Shown here: in pieces, positions 7,760 through 15,726 of the stretch | Layout of the letters: each line of letters starts with the position of its first letter | Position numbering within the stretch: position 1 is the first letter of the stretch | Assembly (NCBI GenBank): GCA_964654695.1 | Contig: CAZZKJ010000039.1 | Location: 1 to 23,755, forward strand | Reading direction: 5' to 3' | DNA length: 23,755 nucleotides | Origin: CAZZKJ01 sp964654695 | Lineage (GTDB): Bacteria > Krumholzibacteriota > Krumholzibacteriia > WVZY01 | Translations under genes and position numbers: made by a program | The notes under the pieces: model-generated | What the model was told of the DNA's origin: nothing | What the model saw: only the letters and a program-made list of their open reading frames with translations | Database searches by the model: none

Positions 7760-8554
7760 TCAATTGGATATCAATTCTATATCGGGAATGCTTCTCTCCA
7801 GAAACCTTTCCCCGACTTCACGAAATGACGGTGATATGTCCGTTAAATAAATTCGAAAGCTGCCTCCGCCGGAGTCGTTGAACAAACCGCCGCGCTGGAG
7901 TATATCGAACACCTCTCCGGCGGTTTCAACGGCCGAATCGACCAGCGTTACGCCGCCGCCTACGGCTTCGGCGATTACTCCTTTGAGGAGAGGGTAATGC
8001 GTGCACCCAAGAACAAGCGTATCGATACCGTCATCCTTGAAAGCGCGCAGGTATTCGCGCGCGATCAACCGCGCGGCCTCGTTGTCCACCCATCCTTCTT
8101 CGGCCAGGGGTACGAGCAGGGGGCACGGCACGGCAACAACATCGGCTTTGGGTTCGAGGGCGCTTATCCCCGTTTGGTACGCAGCAGATCTTATTGTTCC
8201 GGCCGTACCGATAACCCCGATACGCAAGCTCTTCGTGGCTTTCAAAGCCGCTCTTATACCGGGATCGATTACGCCTACGACCGGCACATTCAATTCGGCG
8301 TTCAATCCGGGAAGCGCTTCTGCTGATGCGGTGTTGCACGCAATGACGACCAGCTTCACGCCCTTTTCGATGAGAAAAGATATATTCTCGCGGGAGAATC
8401 TCAAAACGGTTTCCGGGCTTTTGGTTCCATAAGGAACCCTGGCGGTATCCCCGAAATACAAAAACCTCTCGTTGGGCAGCCTGGCTATGAGTTCCTTCAT
8501 AACCGTCAGCCCGCCTATTCCCGAATCGAATACTCCGATGGCCCCGCTGCGCAT
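7760..8554 (-). CDS. murI: Glutamate racemase
   Basis: This 264-residue enzyme interconverts L- and D-glutamate and supplies D-glutamate for peptidoglycan. The two catalytic cysteines are present: C73 in ACNTASA and C184 in GCTHYPLL. The N-terminal GVFDSGIGGLTV holds the catalytic aspartate D10. The ATG at 8554 was chosen over an in-frame TTG at 8572 because a full GGAGG lies upstream of this ATG, and the TTG start would overlap the preceding gene and that binding site. The neighbours (amidase, GerMN) also act on the cell wall. Confidence 0.96.
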   Translation of the reverse strand: MRSGAIGVFDSGIGGLTVMKELIARLPNERFLYFGDTARVPYGTKSPETVLRFSRENISFLIEKGVKLVVIACNTASAEALPGLNAELNVPVVGVIDPGIRAALKATKSLRIGVIGTAGTIRSAAYQTGISALEPKADVVAVPCPLLVPLAEEGWVDNEAARLIAREYLRAFKDDGIDTLVLGCTHYPLLKGVIAEAVGGGVTLVDSAVETAGEVFDILQRGGLFNDSGGGSFRIYLTDISPSFREVGERFLERSIPDIELISN

Positions 8555-8562
8555 AAAGACGA

Positions 8563-9165
8563 TTACCTCCAATCCTTGACCAGGAAAGGCTTATGGGCAT
8601 TGAGATGCCCGCCTATGGTGTCCATTTGCAGGCCTTCGACCAAAAACTGCACGGCATTCACCTCCGGGAAATTCTCGGAAGCGGTGCGCATTATGGCAGC
8701 AATAGTATAATACTCAGCCGAACTTCCTCCTGGATGTCCCGCTACGAGTTCGCTGCTGAAATCGAGGTACAGGATTCTGCTTTCCGAATCGTAAAAGACA
8801 TCGAGAATCCTGGTGCCGTCGGGAATAGCGCTTACACCTGCATACTCGGGCCCTTCGAGAAGCGCTTCCATTATTTGCTTCACTTCTTCGGTGAAATCCC
8901 GCCCGATTGCCACCTGGCGCGTCTCACCGATCAAAGCTTCGTTCTCGCTGTCGGCGAAAAAAAGAGTGGCGGCGCGGCTCCCCTCCGGAACCTGCACGAC
9001 TTTTTCTTTGCCGGGCCGTTTCGGTCCCACGGCGCGTCTTTGCGCCAAGTAATAAAACCCGGCAACAACTGCTGCAGCGATTACCATCAAAACAATTAGA
9101 TGCCGGCCCTTTAGCCCCCCTGCTGCAGCCACATCGTTCTGATTGGAATCATTATCTTTATGCAT
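8563..9165 (-). CDS. Membrane-anchored GerMN-domain protein
   Basis: This 200-residue protein has a hydrophilic N-terminus, one membrane helix at about 24-41, a short linker and a GerMN domain at about 65-190. The domain shows the usual core, with LLEGPEYAGVSAIPDGTRIL and LYLDFSSEL. GerMN domains occur in the B. subtilis spore-germination protein GerM and in many non-sporulating bacteria, often beside N-acetylmuramoyl-L-alanine amidases. Here it follows such an amidase after 14 bases and precedes murI. A role in the envelope or as an amidase partner is inferred from this context only. Confidence 0.88.
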   Translation of the reverse strand: MHKDNDSNQNDVAAAGGLKGRHLIVLMVIAAAVVAGFYYLAQRRAVGPKRPGKEKVVQVPEGSRAATLFFADSENEALIGETRQVAIGRDFTEEVKQIMEALLEGPEYAGVSAIPDGTRILDVFYDSESRILYLDFSSELVAGHPGGSSAEYYTIAAIMRTASENFPEVNAVQFLVEGLQMDTIGGHLNAHKPFLVKDWR

Positions 9166-9179
9166 GCCGACACTTTCGG

Positions 9180-10706
9180 TTATTTGCCCAGGCTGAAAAC
9201 GTGCCGTCCTTTGAACTTTTTAATGGCTTCGACAATACCCTGAGCGATCTTTTTCTGGAACGCGGGGTCTTGGAGGAGTTCCTCTTCGCGGGGATTGGAC
9301 AGGAATGCGGTTTCAATGAGCACGGCGGGCATTCTCGCACCCTGGAGCACCGTGAAATTCGCCTGCTTAACACCCCGGTTTCTGATATCGAGCCTTTCGT
9401 TCATTTCTTTTTGTATAATCTCGGCAAGCAGACTGCTCTCGCTGATAAATTCATTTTGCACCATGTCCCATAAAATGAAATCTATATCGCTATCTTTGCC
9501 GCCGCCCGCATCGGCGTCGGCCTGGTTTTCCGAGGCCGCCACGGCCTTATCCCAATCGGTTCTGGCGGGCGACAAAAAGTACGCTTCGAATCCGCCGATT
9601 TCCTGTCCGAACCAGCTGTTGCAGTGTACGCTGATAAAAAGATCGGCTCCCGCTTCGTTCGCTATTTCCGTTCTGTTTGTAAGAGAAAGGAGCCGGTCGT
9701 CTTCGCGTGTCAAAATAACGTCCAGGCCCAGATCATCCTCTATGAGGTCCGCAATGGCCCTTGCGAGAATCAGGTTGATGTCCTTTTCGCGGGTTCCCGA
9801 CTTGCCGATCTTGCCGTAATCCTTGCCGCCGTGGCCCGGATCCAGGGCAATTCTCTCGATTTTCATACGCCGCTTGACGGTCGAAGTTTCATCAAGGACC
9901 TCGAGGATTTTCTTGTCGGCAAATTCGGGCTCCGGTATCTCAGGCAGATCGCCTTTTTCGAGTACAACGGTTATGCGCGGCGGATCATCGCTTTTTTCCA
10001 CACGCAGCCTGGTCGTGTAACGTTTGATATCGAAATATATATAAGCATCGCGTTCGGTCTGTTCGGCCCTCGCCCCGTTGAAAAGCCCGTGGGGCTCTCT
10101 GACCAGAAAACGTCCGGCATCCACGCGGCCTCCATAGATTTTTAAACGCACGAGACCGGGCGTGTTTGCATCCATATGATAGAGAAGCGGTTCTTGCAGG
10201 CTGATCGAGGCTGTGGAGCGGTTGGCGGTCGTTGTAAAAGACAATTCTTCGATGTTGTAACCCGCACCTTCTACCCGCAAAATCATGGATGCGCGGTCCC
10301 ACGAAAAAGACAATGGAGTATGGTGCGAAGCAATTTCGAGAACGAATTCCATCGGGATCATCACGAAGCCGGCATCATACAGGACGGGATTTCTAAGCAT
10401 GATAATGTCGCCATCCATGAGCACGACACGAGTGTCGACCGTAAGGATAAAACGAGTATCCTCTATGCCGAAGACGACTTTCCGCGCGGACGGATTCCAG
10501 AACTGAGTCGCGCGAAAAAGCCTGGCGATATCGTTGGCTCTTAAATACAGCTCTTCGCTTTCCTTTTCCGCTTTAAACAGCTCGAACGAATCGGGACTTC
10601 GGCCGTCATTATAGATAACGGCTGCCTTTTCGCCCGCCGGGGCCGTTCGGACGAGACATCCGGCAAAAACAAAAACAATCTGCATGGCCATGATTAGCTT
10701 TTTCAT
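9180..10706 (-). CDS. N-acetylmuramoyl-L-alanine amidase (Amidase_3) with AMIN domain
   Basis: This 508-residue envelope enzyme cuts the amide bond between muramic acid and the stem peptide. It starts with a signal peptide; FAGC at 14-17 could be a lipobox, so it may be lipid-anchored. Residues about 30-145 resemble the copper-amine-oxidase-like N-terminal fold common in amidases, and about 150-255 an AMIN targeting domain. The catalytic domain (about 284-500) carries the zinc ligands H292 (DPGHGG), E307 and H361 (SVHCN) and the catalytic E465 (LIETAFLSN). An insert rich in Asp and Ala at about 385-415 could be the helix that blocks the active site in AmiA/B/C relatives. It is probably used in cell separation. 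Confidence 0.94.
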   Translation of the reverse strand: MKKLIMAMQIVFVFAGCLVRTAPAGEKAAVIYNDGRSPDSFELFKAEKESEELYLRANDIARLFRATQFWNPSARKVVFGIEDTRFILTVDTRVVLMDGDIIMLRNPVLYDAGFVMIPMEFVLEIASHHTPLSFSWDRASMILRVEGAGYNIEELSFTTTANRSTASISLQEPLLYHMDANTPGLVRLKIYGGRVDAGRFLVREPHGLFNGARAEQTERDAYIYFDIKRYTTRLRVEKSDDPPRITVVLEKGDLPEIPEPEFADKKILEVLDETSTVKRRMKIERIALDPGHGGKDYGKIGKSGTREKDINLILARAIADLIEDDLGLDVILTREDDRLLSLTNRTEIANEAGADLFISVHCNSWFGQEIGGFEAYFLSPARTDWDKAVAASENQADADAGGGKDSDIDFILWDMVQNEFISESSLLAEIIQKEMNERLDIRNRGVKQANFTVLQGARMPAVLIETAFLSNPREEELLQDPAFQKKIAQGIVEAIKKFKGRHVFSLGK

Positions 10707-10753
10707 TATTATCTCTCAGGACGGAAGTCTAAATGAGGAGGGGACAAAAATCA

Positions 10754-11203
10754 CTATTTTTTATCTTTGAATGCGCGTTCGATCTCCCTTTTAGCATCTC
10801 TGTCAGCGATGTCTCTTCTTTTGTCGTAAACCTTTTTGCCCTTGGCCAGGGCAAGTTCGATCTTGGCTTTCCCCTTGTCATTAAAATATATCTTCAACGG
10901 AATCAGCGTGAGCCCCTTTTCCATCACCTTGCCTGTCAGCCGCTTTATCTCCGTGCGCTTGAGAAGCAGTTTTCTGTCCCTGCGGGGGTTGAGATTCGCA
11001 TCGGCATCATGCGAATACCGGCTGACGTGCATATTCTTCAGGATGACCTCGCCCGCATCGATGGCAGCATATGCATCCCGCAGATTGGCCCCCCCCTCCC
11101 TCAGGGACTTGACCTCGGTACCCATAAGCGCAATTCCCGCTTCGATTGTCTCTATTATCGTGTATTCATGCAGGGCTTTTCTGTTTTTCGCAATGATTTT
11201 CAT
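10754..11203 (-). CDS. smpB: SsrA-binding protein SmpB (trans-translation)
   Basis: This 149-residue RNA-binding protein brings tmRNA to stalled ribosomes. The family pattern is clear: an N-terminal KNRKALHEYTI, then GTEVKSLR, ANLRDAYAAI and a basic C-terminal tail (KRRDIADRDAKREIERAFK) that enters the mRNA channel. GGAGG lies 12 bases before the ATG. It is the first gene of the minus-strand run, with 47 bases between it and the amidase gene. I did not recognise a tmRNA gene in the window. Confidence 0.98.
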   Translation of the reverse strand: MKIIAKNRKALHEYTIIETIEAGIALMGTEVKSLREGGANLRDAYAAIDAGEVILKNMHVSRYSHDADANLNPRRDRKLLLKRTEIKRLTGKVMEKGLTLIPLKIYFNDKGKAKIELALAKGKKVYDKRRDIADRDAKREIERAFKDKK

Positions 11204-11511
11204 GGTATCTCGATTCCTCCAGACCGCCGAGGGTCAAAGTGCTCATGGAATTATCACAAGCGGCCCGGCCGTTTGCAAGCATATAGTATTAAACAAATTG
11301 TAATATTTGCATATTCTTCTTTCATATTTTTCGGAAGACCGGGCCTCAGCAGTGGATATTGCCATAACATATTATAATTAAAACTTTTAGCAAGATTGGT
11401 AGAGAGGACACATTCTGAGCACACGCAATAAATATTTTTGCTGATATTGCGTAACGACAATAATAACATTATATTACATAATCGCGTTTTGGGCCGGTCC
11501 GAATAATTGCG
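11204..11511. other. AT-rich divergent intergenic region
   Basis: This region separates smpB (minus) from tRNA-Leu (plus). It should contain the smpB promoter. On the minus strand an ATACTAT-type -10 is possible near 11285-11300, but no -35 is convincing. No open frame with a ribosome-binding site and no other element was seen. Confidence 0.5.
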
Positions 11512-11540
11512 TTGACTGGAGCCCGATTATTGAATATTCT
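11512..11540 (+). promoter_or_regulatory. Probable sigma-70 promoter of tRNA-Leu
   Basis: TTGACT (11512-11517) and TATTCT (11535-11540) are 17 bases apart. The predicted start lies about 85 bases before the tRNA, leaving a leader that contains a hairpin (arms 11555-11563 and 11582-11590). Confidence 0.5.
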
Positions 11541-11631
11541 CGTAATCGATGACGATTCGCCGGTTTTTTTCTTTGGCTTGGCCGGCGGATCGAAACATCG
11601 CAGCCATTCCTTTCTTCTTTCATTCGCCGTT

Positions 11632-11718
11632 GCCGAAGTGGTGGAATTGGTAGACGCGCTGCGTTCAGGGCGCAGTGAGGGCAACCTCGTGGGGGTTCGA
11701 GTCCCCCCTTCGGCACCA
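11632..11718 (+). tRNA. tRNA-Leu (anticodon CAG)
   Basis: This is an 87-base class II tRNA. The acceptor stem is GCCGAAG with CTTCGGC, the discriminator is A and the CCA end is encoded. The anticodon stem CTGCG/CGCAG holds TTCAGGG, giving CAG. A long variable arm and the T arm GGGGGTTCGAGTCCCCC follow. Confidence 0.97.
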
Positions 11719-11741
11719 GCATAATGAAAGGGTAAGGGTGA

Positions 11742-11785
11742 ACCCTCCGGAAGCGGTCTTATGGACCCTCCGGAGGGTATCTTTA
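11742..11785 (+). terminator. Two-tier hairpin downstream of tRNA-Leu, likely terminator
   Basis: The nine-base arms ACCCTCCGG (11742-11750) and CCGGAGGGT (11770-11778) pair perfectly. Inside them GGTC (11755-11758) pairs with GACC (11764-11767). The tail is ATCTTTAT, a poor U-tract. The position just after the tRNA supports termination or 3'-end processing. Confidence 0.5.
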
Positions 11786-11808
11786 TAATAGAAGCGGGGT
11801 CTATTGAA

Positions 11809-11837
11809 TTGAATTGAATTAATAATTCTGATATTCT
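11809..11837 (+). promoter_or_regulatory. Possible promoter of the NtrC-like regulator gene
   Basis: TTGAAT (11809-11814) and TATTCT (11832-11837) are 17 bases apart. The -35 lies within a short tandem repeat (TTGAA three times, 11804-11818). The -10 equals that of the tRNA-Leu promoter. Confidence 0.4.
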
Positions 11838-11905
11838 TATGTAATAGCAATCCGGTATGCTCCCGTTCGACCTCCCCGCTGGCATATTTGATTTCGCCGT
11901 AGTCT

Positions 11906-13291
11906 ATGAAAGATTCTCCTCACATATTGGTCGTCGATGACGAGGACCTGATCCGGAGTTCCATAAGGCAAAAACTTGAAAAGAATAATTTCAACGTTTT
12001 TGAAGCTAAAGACGGCGAAGAAGCCTCAAAACTTACCGCGAGATGTTCTCTCGATCTCATTCTCCTGGATTACCAGCTTCCCGACACCGACGGCTTTGCA
12101 ATATTAAAAAAATTCCGCAGTGACGGCGATGATATCCCCGTAATAATGGTAACCGCCCGCGGCTCGGCCCACGATATAGTCGAAGCCATGAAGCTCGGAG
12201 CCAATAACTATATTGTTAAGCCTTTCGATATGGACGAAATGGTGGTGGTGATCCAAAGCACTCTGAGGGAAGCTTCACTGAGAGATGAAACCAAGCTTTA
12301 TCGCGCGAAGGAAAAGGAAGAACGCGCCGCCAACATGATGATTGCCCGCAGCAGGAAAACACTGGATCTCATTGAATTGATGAAACGCTATGCAGAGAGC
12401 GACCCGGCTACAATTCTCCTTCAGGGGGAGAGCGGTACGGGCAAGGATCTTTTTGCCAAGGCGATTCATTATCACAGCGAGCGCTCAAAGCAACCATTCG
12501 TCAATATTACGTGCACCGCCCTTCCCGCCAACCTGCTGGAAAGCGAACTGATGGGATACGAGAAAGGCGCATTCACGGATGCGAAAAGCAGCAAGAAAGG
12601 GCTGCTGGAACTGGCCAACGGCGGAACCGTGTTCCTCGACGAAGTCGGCGACCTGGATCCGGCCCTGCAGGCGAAACTTCTGCGTTTTCTAGAAGAAAAG
12701 AAGTTCATACGCGTCGGGGGAGTTAAAGACATAAGTGTCGATGTACGGATCATCGCCGCTACGAACCGCGATCTCAAAAAAGCCGTGCGGGAAGGCCGGT
12801 TCCGAGAGGATTTTTTTTACAGGCTCAATGTTCTGGAGATAGTAATTCCTCCTTTGCGGGACCGCACCGAAGATATCGAACCCCTGGTAGAATATTTTAT
12901 TGATTTTTTCAACAAAGGTTTCAGAAAGAACGTAAAGGGCCTGTCCGGAAAAGCCGCAAAAAGGCTGTGCGAATACACGTGGCCGGGAAACGTGCGTGAA
13001 TTGAAAAACGTAGTCGAACGCGCCGTGATTTTGAGCAGAAACAGTATCCTCGAAGCCGAGGATTTTCCATTGGACCGTTACCGGATGGCCTCCGGCGTTG
13101 TTGAAGACGCGTTCTCCCTTCCCAGGGACGGCATCGACCTGGAGAAGGTCGAGTGTTCCCTGGTCAAACAGGCCATGGAACGCGCCGGCGGCAACCAGGC
13201 TATGGCCGGGAGGCTGCTGGGATTGAACCGGGATCAGGTTCACTACCGTTTGAAAAAGTTTTCCCTTCTGCCTCCCAAAGCGGATAGCTGA
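11906..13291 (+). CDS. Sigma-54-dependent response regulator (NtrC family)
   Basis: This 461-residue activator has three parts. The receiver domain (1-120) holds D11-D12, the phospho-acceptor D55, T83 and K105. The AAA+ domain (about 145-375) carries Walker A GESGTGKD (174-181), Walker B TVFLDEVGD (241-249) and the arginine-finger region FREDFFYRLN. The loop that contacts sigma-54 reads GAFTDA (221-226) rather than GAFTGA. The C-terminus is a Fis-type helix-turn-helix (about 424-451, GNQAMAGRLLGLNRDQVHYR). By family knowledge it remodels closed sigma-54 holoenzyme complexes after phosphorylation. A textbook -24/-12 promoter lies 230 bases downstream, so the cytochrome operon is the obvious target. 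No kinase adjoins it, and no clear ribosome-binding site precedes the ATG. Confidence 0.95.
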   Translation: MKDSPHILVVDDEDLIRSSIRQKLEKNNFNVFEAKDGEEASKLTARCSLDLILLDYQLPDTDGFAILKKFRSDGDDIPVIMVTARGSAHDIVEAMKLGANNYIVKPFDMDEMVVVIQSTLREASLRDETKLYRAKEKEERAANMMIARSRKTLDLIELMKRYAESDPATILLQGESGTGKDLFAKAIHYHSERSKQPFVNITCTALPANLLESELMGYEKGAFTDAKSSKKGLLELANGGTVFLDEVGDLDPALQAKLLRFLEEKKFIRVGGVKDISVDVRIIAATNRDLKKAVREGRFREDFFYRLNVLEIVIPPLRDRTEDIEPLVEYFIDFFNKGFRKNVKGLSGKAAKRLCEYTWPGNVRELKNVVERAVILSRNSILEAEDFPLDRYRMASGVVEDAFSLPRDGIDLEKVECSLVKQAMERAGGNQAMAGRLLGLNRDQVHYRLKKFSLLPPKADS

Positions 13292-13522
13292 TCCTCAATA
13301 CATTCGCAACCGATAGGATTCATCGCCGCCCCCAGCCCTCCGCCGGTAGGGAATATTTCGGGGTAAAAAGGATTTTTTTGGGCTAAAAAAAATAGAAGAG
13401 CATGCAGCCCGATTATTTGGCTTTAAAAACTCTTGATACTCGCATTTATAACTATCTGTCGAAACATCTGATAATAACCCCCTCCATTATACCTTGCACC
13501 GGGCAATACCAGCTATAACCGT
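13292..13522. other. Intergenic region, possible activator-binding zone
   Basis: There is no gene here. A short hairpin (CCCTCC...GG-T-AGGG, 13336-13351) with a run of seven T at 13373-13379 might end the regulator transcript, but they are over 20 bases apart. TTGGGCTAAAAAA (13378-13390) and TTTGGCTTTAAAAA (about 13415-13428) are near-repeats, and GGGCT/AGCCC (13380-13384, 13406-13410) is an inverted repeat. They lie about 95-145 bases before the -24 box, where NtrC-type enhancers usually sit. Confidence 0.35.
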
Positions 13523-13537
13523 GGCATAGTCGTTGCC
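13523..13537 (+). promoter_or_regulatory. Sigma-54 (-24/-12) promoter of the cytochrome operon
   Basis: The sequence starting at 13522 is TGGCA-TAGTCG-TTGC, matching the sigma-54 consensus TGGCAcg-N4-TTGCw. The invariant GG (13523-13524) and GC (13535-13536) are exactly ten bases apart. Transcription would start near 13548, about 45 bases before the NHL-protein gene. An NtrC-type activator gene lies immediately upstream. Confidence 0.85.
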
Positions 13538-13592
13538 TTTTACAGGCCGGGAAGCAGATGAAAACCATCATGTGCGCAGGGAATAATTACAT

Positions 13593-14618
13593 ATGAAAAA
13601 TGGAAAATTCAATAACCCGCAGACCCTCCCGGCACGGCTGTTTTTTTTAACAATATTTGTGATTTTGTTCACATGTTTGACTCCCCGGGGGGAACTTTTC
13701 GCACAAACCGTGGACTTCCTTTATGCCAGCACCGGTTACAGCGTCGGCGCGGCATATTCCCGCCCCCTGGGGATTTTTTATGATACGGCCGGACAGGAAT
13801 GCTATGTCGCTGATACCGGCAATCACCAGGTCGTAATATGTGATTCCAACGGCATGCCGATCTATCGTTTTGCACATTACGTAAACAAAAATGGAAATGA
13901 AATTCCGGGAGAGCCTAAAAGCATCGCGGTGGATGACAAAGGACGGATATTTCTAACCGACGCATCTGCGGCTTTTATCGATATTCTCAATTATAAGGGC
14001 GCGTCCATAAAACGGATATATCCGCGCCGGCAGGGTGAAAGGTTCGACTGTCTCGCTCTTGGTCCAGAAAGCGAAGTCTACGCGTCCATATCCGGCGAAG
14101 ACAAAATGATCGCCGTTATCGACCCGGATTTGAGAATCCGCCGGGAAATAACCCTCGACCGAATTGGCGATGAGCATCCCGCCGTATCGGGACTTGCCGT
14201 CGATTCGGATGGAACGATCTATATCCTCGACCCCGGATCTAAGACTATGGTCCAGGTTTTCGACACCAACGGCAAATACCTGTCGGGCTTCGGGCATCAC
14301 GATACGGGGTTCGATAATTTTTCATTTCCATCCGCTATTGCCGTCACGCCCGGCGGCAACCTGTGGATAGCGGATGCCCTGCGGCAAATTGTCTCGTGCT
14401 TTTCAGCCAAGGGCGAGTTCATCACTTTCGTCGGAGGCAAGGGTTATGAACCGGGGGCTTTCAATTATCCATCGGGACTCTCAGTCGGCGGCGAAGAGAA
14501 GCTGTTTGTTCTTGAGAGAGTGGGCGGACGCTATCAGTGTTTTCAGTTGGCGGGCTCATTTCGCCCGCAAGATGATTATAAAAGCGTCTCAATGAAACCT
14601 TTAACTGAAGGAAAGTGA
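13593..14618 (+). CDS. Secreted NHL-repeat beta-propeller protein
   Basis: This 341-residue protein has a signal peptide (probable cleavage after FAQ, about 38). Six repeats of roughly 40-50 residues follow, with NHL signatures such as GIFYDTAGQECYVADTGNHQ, IAVDDKGRIFLTDA and LAVDSDGTIYILDPGSK, so a six-blade propeller is expected. It carries no haem motif. NHL proteins are often encoded beside extracellular cytochromes in Geobacter; from memory, one precedes omcS there. It may help assemble or position the cytochrome that follows, but this is inference. It is the first gene of the sigma-54 operon, with AGGGA before the ATG. The next gene's ribosome-binding site overlaps its stop. Confidence 0.9.
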   Translation: MKNGKFNNPQTLPARLFFLTIFVILFTCLTPRGELFAQTVDFLYASTGYSVGAAYSRPLGIFYDTAGQECYVADTGNHQVVICDSNGMPIYRFAHYVNKNGNEIPGEPKSIAVDDKGRIFLTDASAAFIDILNYKGASIKRIYPRRQGERFDCLALGPESEVYASISGEDKMIAVIDPDLRIRREITLDRIGDEHPAVSGLAVDSDGTIYILDPGSKTMVQVFDTNGKYLSGFGHHDTGFDNFSFPSAIAVTPGGNLWIADALRQIVSCFSAKGEFITFVGGKGYEPGAFNYPSGLSVGGEEKLFVLERVGGRYQCFQLAGSFRPQDDYKSVSMKPLTEGK

Positions 14619-14635
14619 GAGGAGGTGAATCGAAG

Positions 14636-15649
14636 ATGAAACAAATAATCGGTGTAATGAGCGCGTTGATCCTGGTGGTCTGTTTGCCTTTCGCGGTTTC
14701 GGCCGGCGATTATCATTCAGGCTCGACGCTGGTTTGCTCCGACTGCCATGTCATGCACTACAGTCAATCTCATGGGTACAATGCGGATGGGACGGGTCCG
14801 GTTACGGGCCTGGGCGGAAGCGGCCCTTATGAGCATTTGCTGCGGAACGACGTTAATGATTTGTGCCTGACCTGTCACAATGGAGCCAGTTATGCGCCTG
14901 ACGTTCTGGGAGTAAACACCAATACCTATGTAAGGCAGGGCGGCACTCTCAATCGTCTGGGAGACGGGAATGAAGCAACCGGGCATACGCTCGACGCGAC
15001 GACAACGGCTCCCGGCAGCTCTCCGGCATGGAACGATGCCGAAGGCCTGGAATGCGTGGACTGCCATCAACCTCATGGATATCACCCGTCCGGCAACGCC
15101 TACCGTAACCTCGCATACGACCAGGGTAATTCACCTTATCCCGGCACGTTGGTTGAGTACTCAACGATAACGCAGACGGATACGGTCGATATTTACCAGG
15201 TTGCCGGCGGTCCCATGACAACCCATTACGCGACCAGCAACATTTGGTTCAACGAACCATATCCGACCAAATCAACCTATGCACAATGGTGCAAAGGCTG
15301 CCATACGAATTTTCATGGCGACAAGGGCGGAACGGAGCTCGGCGGGGCCACCGGAACGGCATGGACCCGGCATCCGACCAACGATGCCAATATAGGAGCC
15401 GTAGGCGGCGGACATTCCAGCCTGGGCATTTATACGGGCAAGCTCAACAAGGTCAAAGTGATGGCGGCAGGAGGCGACTGGGATGCCCCTGTCGACCCGA
15501 CTCCTTCGTGCATGACCTGCCATAAGGCTCATGGCAATCAGAATGCTTTCGGTCTGATCTATATGAGCGGCACGGGTACGGTCACGGAGGAAGGCGATGA
15601 TGGAACGGTTGCAAAAGACCTCTGCAAGCAGTGTCACGTGCAGGGTTGA
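14636..15649 (+). CDS. OmcS-like hexahaem c-type cytochrome (candidate nanowire subunit)
   Basis: This protein has 337 residues with a signal peptide ending near VSA (23). Six CxxCH motifs begin at 34, 77, 140, 219, 292 and 330. Their order and context follow Geobacter OmcS as I recall it: HSGxxxxCxxCHxMH at the mature N-terminus; CVDCHQPHG as haem 3; WCKGCHTNFH followed by RHP as haem 4; CMTCHKAHG as haem 5; and a last CxxCH three residues from the C-terminus. OmcS polymerises into extracellular haem filaments, so this is a candidate filament subunit, although the mature protein (about 314) is shorter than OmcS (about 407). The ATG at 14636 was chosen over a GTG at 14615 because GAGGAGGTG lies ten bases before it and the signal peptide begins there. 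Confidence 0.88.
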   Translation: MKQIIGVMSALILVVCLPFAVSAGDYHSGSTLVCSDCHVMHYSQSHGYNADGTGPVTGLGGSGPYEHLLRNDVNDLCLTCHNGASYAPDVLGVNTNTYVRQGGTLNRLGDGNEATGHTLDATTTAPGSSPAWNDAEGLECVDCHQPHGYHPSGNAYRNLAYDQGNSPYPGTLVEYSTITQTDTVDIYQVAGGPMTTHYATSNIWFNEPYPTKSTYAQWCKGCHTNFHGDKGGTELGGATGTAWTRHPTNDANIGAVGGGHSSLGIYTGKLNKVKVMAAGGDWDAPVDPTPSCMTCHKAHGNQNAFGLIYMSGTGTVTEEGDDGTVAKDLCKQCHVQG

Positions 15650-15678
15650 TGTTCTATTGTTTTAAAAAATGCCTCTTA

Positions 15679-15711
15679 CGGGGGGCGTGGAAATTAATCC
15701 AGCGCCCCCCG
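15679..15711 (+). terminator. Very strong intra-operon hairpin after the OmcS-like gene
   Basis: CGGGGGGCG (15679-15687) pairs with CGCCCCCCG (15703-15711). TGG (15688-15690) then pairs with CCA (15699-15701) past a bulged G, leaving an eight-base loop. No U-tract follows, so it is not a standard terminator. It could stabilise the 3' end of the OmcS-like message or allow partial read-through, making the filament subunit more abundant than the downstream proteins. Confidence 0.55.
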
Positions 15712-15726
15712 ATCCCTTCTGAGGCC

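Noticed and set aside
8555..8572. TTG start giving MurI six extra residues
   Set aside because: It would overlap the preceding gene's stop and contain the GGAGG that serves the ATG at 8554; family members start close to the ATG.
11804..11818. Phase-variable tandem repeat (TTGAA three times)
   Set aside because: There are only three units, and gain or loss of a unit would recreate a -35 at the same spacing, so a switching effect is unlikely.
11469..11885. 138-residue minus-strand open frame over tRNA-Leu
   Set aside because: It runs through the tRNA gene, whose cloverleaf is complete, and has no recognisable domain or ribosome-binding site.
13540..13592. Riboswitch in the operon leader
   Set aside because: The predicted leader is only about 45 bases and shows no complex fold.
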